Assembly: GCA_965198565.1 (NCBI GenBank)
Contig: OZ240665.1
Coordinates: forward strand, 558,001-622,000
From: LMUY01 sp965198565
GTDB taxonomy: Bacteria > Pseudomonadota > Alphaproteobacteria > Acetobacterales > Acetobacteraceae
Direction: 5' to 3'
DNA length: 64,000 nt
Part shown: piece by piece, positions 1 through 8,394 of the stretch
How positions within the stretch are numbered: the stretch's first letter is position 1
Layout: each line of letters opens with the position of its first letter
Position numbers and translations under genes: made by a program
Notes under the pieces: model-generated
The model's database searches: none
What the model was told of the DNA's origin: nothing
What the model saw: only the letters and a program-made list of their open reading frames with translations

Positions 1-2
1 GG

Positions 3-158
3 GCCTATGCCACCCCGTTCAACACCTCAGCCGAACGCCAGCAGGCCATGCACCCATGGCTGCACGACTACAACACCGCACGACCACACTCAGCCCTCGG
101 CGGAAAACCTCCCATCTCCAGGCTCAACAGGGACAACCTCCAGAGCAGCGACATCTAG
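3..158 (+). CDS. IS481-type transposase, C-terminal end (cut by window edge)
   Basis: The reading frame entering from the left edge gives about 51 residues ending at a TAG. It contains LHDYNTARPHSALGGKPP, the conserved C-terminal block of IS481/IS3-type DDE integrases (the N-x-x-RPH-x-x-LG-x-x-P motif just after the catalytic glutamate). Only the last part of the catalytic domain is inside the window, so intactness cannot be judged. The frame differs from that of a longer overlapping ORF beginning at position 7, which has no such motif. The gene lies about 230 bases upstream of an IS110-type transposase. Confidence 0.75.
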   Translation, partial: AYATPFNTSAERQQAMHPWLHDYNTARPHSALGGKPPISRLNRDNLQSSDI

Positions 159-387
159 TTCGACACCGGAACATCGACCCACCGTGTATGAAACATGTGG
201 CATGGTCGCCGGGTCGTCGGCGGAGAGGTCGGCTTTTTCTATAGTGTGAGCGAGCCCGCGTATTAGTTGGACCTGGGGCACCCGAAGCACCCCCGATTGC
301 GCCAGGGGCCGCAAGGTCCGGGACCGCGCTGTTTAGACTCTGATCCAGGGGTGCCCTGCGTCGACGGCGCATCACAGGGAGGGAGCC
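159..387. other. Intergenic stretch between two transposase genes
   Basis: No gene is supported here. The stretch should hold the right end of the IS481-type element and the left end of the IS110-type element, but no convincing terminal inverted repeat can be picked by eye. Confidence 0.4.
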
Positions 388-1636
388 GTGGACGTTTGCC
401 ATCAGCGCTGCGCCGGCCTGGACGTGCATAAAGGATACGGTGGTCGCCGCCGTCCGCCTGGCGGTTGACGGTGCGGCCAAGACCGAGGTGCAGACCTTCG
501 AGACGACCACCCCGGGTTTGATGACGTTGTCCGCCTGGCTGGCCGAGAGCGCTTGCACCCACGTCGCCATGGAGGCGACCGGTGTCTACTGGAAGCCCGT
601 CTGGCACATCTTGTCGGATGGCGACCTCACGCTGATCCTGGCCAACGCAGCCCATGTCAAGAACGTGCCCGGCCGCAAGACCGATGTCGCCGACGCGGTC
701 TGGCTGGCCGACCTGTTGGCCCACGGCCTGATCCGCCCCAGCTTCGTGCCCGAGGCACCGACCCAGGAACTGCGGGCTCTGCTGCGCACCCGCAAGCAGT
801 TGGTCCGCGAACAGGCAAGCGACGTTCAGCGCATCCAGCAGACGCTGGAGGACGCCAACCTCAAGCTCAGTTCGGTGCTCACCCAGATCATGGGCGTCAG
901 CGGCCGCGCCATCCTGGACGCACTGGTTGGCGGCGAGTGCGATCCGGACGTGCTGCTCGCCCTGATCCGGCGCGGCGTCAAGGCATCGCCAGAGACGCTG
1001 CGGGCCGCCCTGCAAGGCCGCGTCACCGACCGTCACTGCTTCCTGCTTGGCCTGCACTTGCGCCAGTTCGACGCTCTCGCCGACGCATTGGCGCAGATCG
1101 ACGCAGAGGTGGACCGCGACCTCGACCCTTTCCGCCAGGCAGTCAGGTTGCTGCGGACCATCCCAGGCGTCAGTGAGCTAACCGCGCAGGTGATCGTCTC
1201 CGAGATCGGCACCGACATGGGCCGCTTCCCCACCGCCGGGCACCTGATCTCGTTGGCAGGACTATGCCCCCGCAACGACGAGAGCGCGGGCAAACGACGG
1301 TCCAACCGGCTGCGCAAGGGAGCGGCCTGGCTCAAGACAACCCTGGTGCAGTGCGCCTGGGCGGCCACCCGAAAGAAGGCCAGCTATCTGCAAGCCCAGT
1401 TCCAACGCCTGCGCCAACGCCGTGGGCCGAAGAAAGCCGTCTGCGCTGTGGCCGCCTCCATCCTCACCGCCGCCTACCACATGCTACGGGACGGAACCTA
1501 CTATCAGGACCTCGGGCCAGATCACTTCAATCGCACCACACCCGAGCTGCAGGTCAACCGGCTCGCCCGCCAAATCGCGAAGCTCGGCTTCACCTGCACC
1601 CTCGCCCCCACGGCTACAGAGGAGGTTTCTATTTAG
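388..1636 (+). pseudogene. IS110-family transposase with an early frameshift
   Basis: The protein has the IS110/IS1111 layout: an N-terminal RuvC-like DEDD domain (MEATGVYW, then DVADAVWLADLL) and a C-terminal transposase-20 region with the serine-containing CPRNDESAGKRRS block. The family start, GLDVHK with the first catalytic Asp, is encoded from a GTG at 388. Reading then fails near 433, where CATAAAGGATACG carries one G more than needed for the expected HKDTVVA. The remaining 398 residues are open in the next frame from 440. The first catalytic Asp and the other acidic residues are therefore in different frames. Translation from the internal GTG at 440 would give a protein without it. A sequencing error in the G pair is the main alternative. 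Element ends were not identified. Confidence 0.8.
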
Positions 1637-1687
1637 TCTAGCGCCAGCGCCGGGGCGTTGCCCCGAACTCCACTTTGCTCCACTCAT

Positions 1688-2824
1688 CTATTGGTGAACC
1701 GTAACGCTTTCGTGAGAAGGGGCGTAGATAACTCGGCGCACCAAATCGCTCTGGCGATGCACGTCCATTTTGCTGAACGCGTTCCGCAGATGGAAGCGAG
1801 CTGTCTGGTATGTGATGCCGAGACGAGCGGCGGCCGCCCGCAGCCCAATGCCTTGTGACAGAAGTAGTGCAAGTTCGATCTCCCTCGACGTCAGGCCATA
1901 AAGCCGAGAAAGCGATTGCACATTGCCATGCGGCAGCGACAGCGTCGGTTCGATCACTAGCATAGCCTTAGGCCCGCTAAGCTGGTTGTCCGCAAGAACT
2001 CGCCGCAGCTTCATTCGGTATGGCGGGCTTCCAGAGAGGCGGGGGAGATGCATTTCGACTTCATCGGGGCCGCGAATGACGGTAACTTGGGCGATGGCGC
2101 TCAGCAGCCCGGCCGTAGCTTCGGCGTTCATGGCCTTCAGCTTCGCACCCGCAACCGACAGCCCATCGCCAAGCGTGAGCACTCGACGCGCGCCGATATT
2201 GGCGAACTCCAAATCGCCATTCCCGGACACGATTGCAATGTTCTCGGCTAGGCAGTCGAACGCGGCCATAAGCCCATAGCAGCGCTCGGCGGCAAACGCG
2301 GCGTCGTTGACTAGCGCGATAAGGCGGCCCACGTGCGGTAGCAGAGCGCGCAGTATGGCGACCTCGGCCGGCGTGAAGTCAGAATTGTGGGACGGTCGCC
2401 CGACGATCAGGTGGTAGCGCCGGGCCGGAGTGACGTAAGGCGTGGCGATGAGGCAGTGGAAGCGGCCTTCCGGGCGAATGACATAGTTGTAGAAGTCGGA
2501 ACGCGCGAAGTCGTGATCGCGGCTCAGAGCCGCCCGATCGACGACGATGCCCTCGCGCAACCCGCGTAGCCATTTGGGCAATAGATTTTCGCCGGCCGCC
2601 AATTGCAGCCGATCGCCGTAGGCCCGGTCTACGCCTTCGACCATCGGCGCCACGACCTGCCGGTCGGCTACGCGCTCAGCAAACAGCAAGCAATAGGAGG
2701 CGGAAAGAGCGTCTCGTACCGCATCGAACGCGATCGCTTCGCGCGTGAGAGCGTCATCCTCAAGCCTGTCTGTCGCCCGCCTTGTGCGTTGGTCCATTGC
2801 AGCAACTCCGTGGCAGCGCGACAT
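1688..2824 (-). CDS. LuxR-family transcriptional regulator
   Basis: This 378-residue protein ends in a LuxR/GerE helix-turn-helix at about residues 308-360 (YGLTSREIELALLLSQG, then TARFHLRNAFSKM). The preceding 300 residues have no receiver domain. A stretch near 190-225 (IAIVSGNGDLEFANIGARR) looks like a PAS-type sensor. It is therefore probably a cytoplasmic ligand-responsive activator rather than a two-component partner. The ATG at 2824 has a GAGG about 8 bases upstream; an ATG at 2797 is the alternative start. It is divergent from the glycine-rich CBM60-like protein gene across about 310 bases, which makes that gene its most obvious target. Its 3' end lies only 50 bases from the IS110 transposase stop. 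Confidence 0.85.
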   Translation of the reverse strand: MSRCHGVAAMDQRTRRATDRLEDDALTREAIAFDAVRDALSASYCLLFAERVADRQVVAPMVEGVDRAYGDRLQLAAGENLLPKWLRGLREGIVVDRAALSRDHDFARSDFYNYVIRPEGRFHCLIATPYVTPARRYHLIVGRPSHNSDFTPAEVAILRALLPHVGRLIALVNDAAFAAERCYGLMAAFDCLAENIAIVSGNGDLEFANIGARRVLTLGDGLSVAGAKLKAMNAEATAGLLSAIAQVTVIRGPDEVEMHLPRLSGSPPYRMKLRRVLADNQLSGPKAMLVIEPTLSLPHGNVQSLSRLYGLTSREIELALLLSQGIGLRAAAARLGITYQTARFHLRNAFSKMDVHRQSDLVRRVIYAPSHESVTVHQ

Positions 2825-3137
2825 CAGTTCTGCCTCGTATTGAGCGACGGCTTCAATACATTCCGCGCGTCCGGGTTGGGCTGAGCATCACAACTGATTG
2901 TGCGCCAGATCCAAGCAGCAAAGTCATCTTCGGGTGGCTATGCGGCGAGCGTGGGGCCTGCCCGTCCAAATGGAGGATGCCTCGACACCGAAATCGTGGA
3001 AAACGCGATCACCACAAAGGAAGCACTTGGGTGTTTGACAGGTGCGGTGTCAGCGAGCGTCGGGCGCAGGGGCGTGCGACCGGCCGACAGCAGTATTTGG
3101 TGACGCAAACCGGCATTTGCTATGGAGAGCATTGAAC
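2825..3137. other. Divergent intergenic region, LuxR regulator / glycine-rich protein
   Basis: About 310 bases lie between the starts of a LuxR regulator (minus) and the CBM60-like protein gene (plus), so this presumably holds both promoters. Short ORFs cross it, but none resembles a known protein. A GGAGAG ribosome-binding site (3124-3129) precedes the ATG at 3138. Confidence 0.5.
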
Positions 3138-5927
3138 ATGCTGACAAATACCCCAATCGTTGGCGGGCAAGGCACGACCGGCTTCTCTGGAGGGCCCGGG
3201 CAAACCGTGTCCGAGACCTCCACCGATGAGTCCTTGAACGTCAATTCATTCAGCCCTTCTCCTGGCGGCATCAGCCCCAGCGTCACCGGCGGCGCCGGCG
3301 GCACGGGGGAAGGCGGCAATGGCGGCAGCGGCGGCGGCGCCACCCTCCTGCTTACCGGCGACAACCTAGGCGAGTTCGTCAGTTATGGCGTGGGACTGAC
3401 TCCGACGGCGACGGGCGGTATGGGCGCCAACGAGTTCAGCCAGGGTCCCGGGGCCGGCGCAATCGGCGGTGACGGCGGCGCGGCCGAGACCGACGTCGAT
3501 CAGCTTAGTGGCACCCTTGGCAATGTAGTCCAGATGGTTGTCGCTGCTTACGGCGGCAGCGGCGGTTATGGCGGCTCCGGCGAGCCAGGCGGCGCCGGCG
3601 GTAGTGGGTCGGACGCCAATGCCACACTGAGCAACAGCAGCCTTTCAGTCGAGGGTCATCCCTATTCTGTTCAGAATGCGCTGGTCATTGGCGTCGACGC
3701 TTACGGAGGTAATGGCGGCGCCGGCGCGGCGGCTCGCGCAGGAAATGGCGGTCCCGGCGGTGCCGGCGGCAACGCCAGCGTCGCGGTCACTGGCAACATA
3801 CTCAGCGCTGGCTCGATTGAGATAACTACATTCGTCAACGCGGGTGCGGGCGCTCCAGGCGGAGCGTCGTCGGGGATCAACTCCGGCGAGCCGTATCAGA
3901 GTGGTCCCCCTGGCGACGCCGGCGCCGCCTTGCTGGTCATCGCTGACAATACGATCGACGTGCTCCCGGGCGCCCAGCACACCAGCCAAGCGGTTGGCCC
4001 GGACAGCCTCCTGACACTTGTGTTTTCCGTCAGTGACGGCAACCTCCCACTCTCCGGAAAACCTGGCGGCAACCTCGTCTTTATAGGCAACGTGCTCACC
4101 GGAGACGGCAATTCGACGCTGGATCTCGAGAACCCCCAAGGTAGCGCCGACATCAACACCGTGGCAGGCACGCTTTCCATCGACGGCTCTCCGGGGAACA
4201 AAATCAGCGGATTTGACGTATTCCAGGTCACTCGCAGCGCCACCTTCGAGACTGGCCCGGGGACCTACGAAGTCGACATCGGCGACGGCGTGATAACCGC
4301 AGCCCTCACCCCATCATCCGGCAATCTCACCCTGACCGGCGATCCCCACGCCGGCGGGAGTGGGCCAACCGCAAGCAACCTGGTGCTCGATCTCACCGCC
4401 TTTGGCGCGTCGCTCGACTCACTGGCCCAGCTTGAAGCCGACCAGACCAGCTCGGGCGTGATCGACTTGCCAGGCGGCGGCACACTCACGCTTGATGATG
4501 AGGGCATTCCGCAGGTCTCGCTCAGCGCACTCGATATCGAGTTCGCGCCCGTGCCGCAGGTCACGCTCGGCTCCGGCTCGAGCACGCTCGCCCTGTTCGT
4601 CGCCGAACGGGCTGCCCCGGCGGGCGCCCAATTCACCATCAGCGTCGACGGCGCGCAGGTCGGCGGCGTGCAGACCACCACCGCCAACAGCCTCGCCGGC
4701 CGAATGCAGCAATACGACGTGCTGGGCAATTTCATGCCCGGCGTCAACACGGTGTCGATCGATTACCTCAATGCCGCCAACAGCCTGCTGTTCGTGGACA
4801 GCGCGGCGCTGAACGGCTCCCCCCTTCCAAACAGCGCGGTCACGCTCAGCAACGACGGCGCCGCCAAGTTCAGCTTCGTGGCCACGGGGGCGCTGGCGCC
4901 CGTGGCGGTCGGCAGCGGCCCTGACACGCTGGTCCTGACGCTCAGCGAGCGTGCGCTACCCGGATCGGAGTTTACCGTCAGCGTGGACGGCAAGCAGATC
5001 GGCGGCACCCAGACTGTCTCTGCCAGCACCCTCTTAGGCCAGACCGAAGCCTTCGACGTTGAGGGCAGCTTTGCCGCCGGCTCCCATACTGCGACGATCG
5101 ACTATCTCGACGCCAGCAACAGCCTGCTTCTGGTGGACGGGGCGTCGATTGACGGCGCGCCGGTGGCCAACAGCGCCCTGGTGCTGAGCAACATCGGCAC
5201 CGGCTCGTTCAGCTTCACCGCGCTCGGGCCAAACGCGCCCGCCACGATTGGCGCCGGGCCGGACGACCTGGCGCTGCAGCTGTCGCAGCGTGCCGAGCCG
5301 GCGGGCGCCCAATTCACCGTCAGCGTGGACGGCGCCCAGGTCGGCGGCGTGCAGACCGTCACCGCCGACAGCACCGCCGGGCAAGCTCAGGAGTTGGATG
5401 TGCGGGGCACTTTCGCGCCCGGCCCGCAAACCGTGGCGCTCGATTACCTGAACGCCAACAACAGCCTGCTCAGTCTCGACAGCGCCACCATCAACGGCGC
5501 CACCATCGCCGGCGCGCCGGAAACGCTGAGCAATAATGGCTCGTCGTCGTTCAGCTTCATCACTCCGAGCGCACCGGCACCGACCGCGCTCATCGCCGGG
5601 CCAGGATCCGACGTGCTGGCCATAAGCGTGTCGGAGGATTACCTGCGCGCCAACACCAACTTCACCGTCAGCGTCGACGGCCAGCAGGTGAGCGGCGTCC
5701 AAACCGCGGCCGCGATCGAAGGCAACGGACAATCCCAGCTTTTCGACATCGCCGGGTCGTTCTCCGGCGCCCACAGCGTCTCGATCAACCTGCTGAACTC
5801 GGCCACAAATGGCGGCGCGGCCGGCGCGCTCTACGTGGGTAGCGCCGCGATTGATGGCAGCCCCATCGCCAGCAGCGCACTGACGCTCACCGCTAACGGA
5901 GCACAAAGCTTTATGTTCACTCACTAG
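3138..5927 (+). CDS. Glycine-rich protein with four CBM60-like repeats
   Basis: This is a 929-residue protein with two halves. Residues 1 to about 310 alternate hydrophobic beta-like segments with Gly/Ala-rich stretches such as GGSGGYGGSGEPGGAGGSG. A linker of roughly 160 residues follows. Residues about 473-929 then hold four tandem units of about 113 residues, each with the pattern FTVSVDG-x-Q-x-GG-x-QT, then SIDYLNA-x-NSLL-x-DSA-x-ING. This pattern matches calcium-dependent carbohydrate-binding modules of the CBM60/CBM36 type. No N-terminal signal peptide or RTX nonapeptide is visible, so the export route is unclear. I infer an extracellular or cell-surface glycan-binding or biofilm role. 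The ATG at 3138 is preferred over 3042 because it has a GGAGAG site 9 bases upstream and the upstream codons look non-coding. Confidence 0.7.
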   Translation: MLTNTPIVGGQGTTGFSGGPGQTVSETSTDESLNVNSFSPSPGGISPSVTGGAGGTGEGGNGGSGGGATLLLTGDNLGEFVSYGVGLTPTATGGMGANEFSQGPGAGAIGGDGGAAETDVDQLSGTLGNVVQMVVAAYGGSGGYGGSGEPGGAGGSGSDANATLSNSSLSVEGHPYSVQNALVIGVDAYGGNGGAGAAARAGNGGPGGAGGNASVAVTGNILSAGSIEITTFVNAGAGAPGGASSGINSGEPYQSGPPGDAGAALLVIADNTIDVLPGAQHTSQAVGPDSLLTLVFSVSDGNLPLSGKPGGNLVFIGNVLTGDGNSTLDLENPQGSADINTVAGTLSIDGSPGNKISGFDVFQVTRSATFETGPGTYEVDIGDGVITAALTPSSGNLTLTGDPHAGGSGPTASNLVLDLTAFGASLDSLAQLEADQTSSGVIDLPGGGTLTLDDEGIPQVSLSALDIEFAPVPQVTLGSGSSTLALFVAERAAPAGAQFTISVDGAQVGGVQTTTANSLAGRMQQYDVLGNFMPGVNTVSIDYLNAANSLLFVDSAALNGSPLPNSAVTLSNDGAAKFSFVATGALAPVAVGSGPDTLVLTLSERALPGSEFTVSVDGKQIGGTQTVSASTLLGQTEAFDVEGSFAAGSHTATIDYLDASNSLLLVDGASIDGAPVANSALVLSNIGTGSFSFTALGPNAPATIGAGPDDLALQLSQRAEPAGAQFTVSVDGAQVGGVQTVTADSTAGQAQELDVRGTFAPGPQTVALDYLNANNSLLSLDSATINGATIAGAPETLSNNGSSSFSFITPSAPAPTALIAGPGSDVLAISVSEDYLRANTNFTVSVDGQQVSGVQTAAAIEGNGQSQLFDIAGSFSGAHSVSINLLNSATNGGAAGALYVGSAAIDGSPIASSALTLTANGAQSFMFTH
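4557..5915 (+). repeat. Four tandem ~340-bp repeats encoding CBM60-like modules
   Basis: Units begin near 4557, 4897, 5236 and 5580. Units 1-3 share near-identical segments (for example GGGCGCCCAATTCACC in units 1 and 3). The fourth is the most diverged and lacks the DYLNA-type strand, having NLLNSATNGG instead. The close similarity of units 1 and 3 suggests recent internal duplication or gene conversion. Confidence 0.7.
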
Positions 5928-6346
5928 ACCAGCGCTCTACTTCACGCTCTACAACTTCGTGCGGGTGCATAAGACGTTGCGGTGCAGCCCGGCTATGGCG
6001 GCGGGTTTAAGCGAGACGCTTTGAAGCATGGAGAACATCGTGGCGCTGAGTGACGCTAGAGCGGGATGGCTTCAGTCCGACTCGGGCAGGGATTCCCGAA
6101 TCGGCTGTGATCTGATTCAAGATGCGCGCTGGTTGGGGGCCAGCATGCATGGCTCGACCTTACTCGATGGATTTACGGGAACGCCTTGTGTCGGCGGTCA
6201 GTGCGGGGGGCATGTCCTGCCATCAAGCCGCGGCGCATTACGGCGTGGGTGTGATACCAGGGGTTGAAAAGTCCTGACTCGTGGGGGGTTCCCACGTGCG
6301 CGTGGATGTGAGTCGATGTGATCTGCATCGATTCGCGGAGTGTGGT

Positions 6347-7410
6347 GTGGTTGCTATTGCGGTTACCCGGACAGACCTCAGCCTGTCAGACTTGCGCGCG
6401 GCGGCCAAGCGCGCGGTGGACACCAAGCAGGCGCGACGTATTCTTGCCATCGCGATGGTGTTGGATGGCTACAGCCGCGAGGACGCGGCGCGGGCCTGCG
6501 GCATGGATCGCCAGACGCTGCGTGACTGGGTGCATCGCTACAACGAGGCGGGGCTCGCTGGGCTTGGCGATCGTCCACGCAGCGGCCGGCCCGCCAGCCT
6601 GACCGCGGCTGAACGTGCCGAAGTGGCGGGCTGGGTGGAGCAGGGCGCGGACCTGGCGACGGATGGCGTTGTGCGCTTCCGGCGGGTCGATCTGCGCGAC
6701 CGGATTGCCGCGAACTTTGCCGTCTATTTGCACGAACGCAGCGTGGGTAAGCTGCTTGGCGAACTCGGCTACCGTCGCCTGTCGGTGCGGCCTTTGCACC
6801 CGCAAACCGATTTGGCGGCACAGGAGGCTTTTAAAAAAACTTTGCCGCGCTCGCGGCAGCGGCGTTAGGCAAACGCGCCGTTGGCAAGCCGGTCGAAGTC
6901 TGGTTCGGCGACGAGGCAAGGGTTGGCCAACAGGGAACGCTAACCCGCATCTGGGCCAAGCGGGGCAGCCGCCCGCGCGCGTTGCGCGACCGTCGCTTTA
7001 ATTGGGCCTATGTGTTTGGCGCCATTTGCCCGGCGCGCGCCACCGGCGCTGCCTTGGTCATGCCAACCGTCAACGTTGACGTCATGAACAAGTATCTCGC
7101 CGAAGTCAGTGTGTGCGTGAGCGCTGGCGCCATCGCCTTGCTGGTGATCGACGGTGCCGGCTGGCACCGCTCGCCAAAGTTGATCGTGCCAGCCAATATC
7201 GCACTGCTGATCCTGCCGCCCTACGCGCCCGAGCTGAACCCGGTCGAACTCATCTGGGAGTATCTCCGCGCCAACGCATTCGCCCATCAGGTATGGGACA
7301 CCTACAGCGCCGTTCTGGACGCCTGCTGCAACGCCTGGAACAAGCTCATCGCCACACCAGACGTAATCCACTCAATCGGCAGCCGCGATTGGGCACAGGT
7401 CAAAACTTAA
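6347..7410 (+). CDS. IS630-family transposase made by -1 frameshifting
   Basis: The N-terminal frame carries a homeodomain-like helix-turn-helix region (AIAMVLDGYSREDAARACGM, then RQTLRDWVHRYNEAGLAGL) and stops at 6868. The catalytic frame covers VWFGDEARVGQQG, then LVIDGAGWHRS and PPYAPELNPVELIWEYLR, ending at 7410; these give the D, D and E of the DDE triad. The two frames overlap at a seven-A run followed by C (6833-6840), where a -1 slip joins EAFKK to NFAALAAA. This is the arrangement expected for programmed frameshifting. The GTG at 6347 is chosen as start because upstream codons do not resemble the family; 6281 is the next in-frame ATG. This may be an active element, as nothing else in it is visibly broken. 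Confidence 0.7.
6833..6840 (+). promoter_or_regulatory. Slippery A7C site for -1 frameshifting
   Basis: TTTTAAAAAAAC: the zero frame reads TTT AAA AAA ACT, and the -1 frame reads AAC TTT from the last A. It lies at the overlap between the DNA-binding and catalytic frames of the inner IS630 transposase, as in other frameshifting IS630 elements. Confidence 0.6.
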
Positions 7411-8394
7411 GGCCGCTGGTATGAGTACGGCGATCCGGTGGCTTGCTCGCTTTCGAACGACCGGAAGTGCGGCACCTGGTCAGATGGGTGGCCACAAGCC
7501 GAAAAAGCTGATCGGTGCGCACCGTGACTGGCTGATCGAGCGCTGCCAGGCGCGCGATTTCACCTTGCGTGGCCTGGTGAGCGAACTGGCCGAACGCGGG
7601 CTCAAAGTCGATTACCATTCGGTGTGGGCGTTCGTGCATGCCGAGGGCCTCAGCTTCAAAAAAAACGCTCGTCGCCGCCGAACAGGACCGGCCCGACATC
7701 GCCCGCCGGCGGGATCAATGGCGCCACTACCAGCATCGGGTTGATCCGGCACGACTGGTGTTCATCGATGAGACCTGGACCAAGACCAACATGGCACCGC
7801 TGCGCGGCTGGGCACCGCGCGGCGCGCGGTTGCGATCGAAGGTGCGGTCGAAGGTGCCCTGGGGCCACTGGAACACGACGACCTTCATCGCCGCCCTGCG
7901 GGTCGACCGGGTCGACGCGCCCTGGATCCTGGACGGCCCGATCGACGGCGAGGCTTTCCTGGCCTACGTCACTCACGAACTCGCGCCGACGCTGTCTGCG
8001 GGCGACATCGTGGTCGCCGGCAATCTCGGCAGCCACAAAAGCCCCGCGGTGCGCAGCGCCATCCGGCAAGCTGGCGCCCGCCTGATCCTGCTGCCGAAAT
8101 ACTCACCCGATCTCAACCCGATCGAGCAGGTGTTTGCCAAGCTCAAGCACCTGCTCCGCAAGGCCGCCGCGCGCAGCCGCGAGGCCGTCTCCGACGCCAT
8201 TGCCGAACTGCTCAACTCCTATACGCCCGAAGAATGCGCCAACTACTTCAGAAACTCAGGGTATGGACCGGCTTAAAATGATCCCGCTCTAAGGCTGAGC
8301 CAACGAAGAAGCGCGGAGCTTACCTGACCAAGGCGCGGGTTGCCGCCGAGGGTGCCGAAAATTCAAATTGAGACACTACCAGGGCGTGACTAGT

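Larger units (their letters stand above)
6255..7421 (+). mobile_element. IS630-type element (inner) inserted in the outer IS630
   Basis: The left end reads TACCAGGGGTTGAAAAGTCC and the right end, reverse-complemented, TACCAGCGGCCTTAAGTTTT, giving imperfect terminal inverted repeats. TGA occurs immediately outside both ends (6252-6254 and 7422-7424). Removing one TGA plus the element restores the outer transposase frame exactly (GTG AGT ACG). The element is 1167 bp and carries one transposase gene in two overlapping frames. Confidence 0.7.
6149..8276 (+). pseudogene. IS630-family transposase interrupted by a second IS
   Basis: The 5' part (6149-6254) encodes MARPYSMDLRERLVSAVSAG and the start of the N-terminal helix-turn-helix up to AAAHYGVGV. 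Reading continues after the inserted element at 7424 with STAIRWLARFRTTGSAAPGQ. The DDE domain follows: FIDETWTKTNMAPLRGWAPRG, then VVAGNLGSHKS, then PKYSPDLNPIEQVFAKLK, ending at 8276. A further discontinuity lies at an eight-A run (7658-7665): the N-terminal frame must move by +1 to reach the catalytic frame. Seven As would be in frame. The second catalytic aspartate motif reads NLGSH rather than the usual DNLGSHK, so D is replaced by N at that site. With the insert this gene is inactive. Confidence 0.8.
6059..8289 (+). mobile_element. IS630-family element (outer), flanked by TA duplications
   Basis: The left end GAGCGGGATGGCTT (from 6059) is matched in inverted orientation by the right end (AATGATCCCGCTC, ending 8289). 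Both are bordered by TA (6057-6058 and 8290-8291), the usual IS630/Tc1-mariner target duplication. The element carries a transposase gene broken by a second IS630-type element at 6255-7421. Without that insert it would be about 1.06 kb, normal for the family. Confidence 0.8.
5938..8371 (+). pseudogene. IS1-like transposase remnant split by an IS630 element
   Basis: From 5938 the frame reads YFTLYNFVRVHKTLRCSPAM, then AAGLSETL, a TGA at 6022-6024 in place of the expected Trp, and SMENIVALSDA. This is the C-terminal region of IS1-type transposases of proteobacteria. It stops at 6058 against an IS630 insertion and resumes at 8292 with AEPTKKRGAYLTKARVAAEG to a TGA at 8369-8371. Joining the two halves through the duplicated TA restores GAC GCT AAG GCT GAG. 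The N-terminal two thirds of the gene are absent, and the remnant abuts the stop of the glycine-rich protein gene. It is non-functional. IS1 is my family recollection from the tail motif. Confidence 0.7.
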
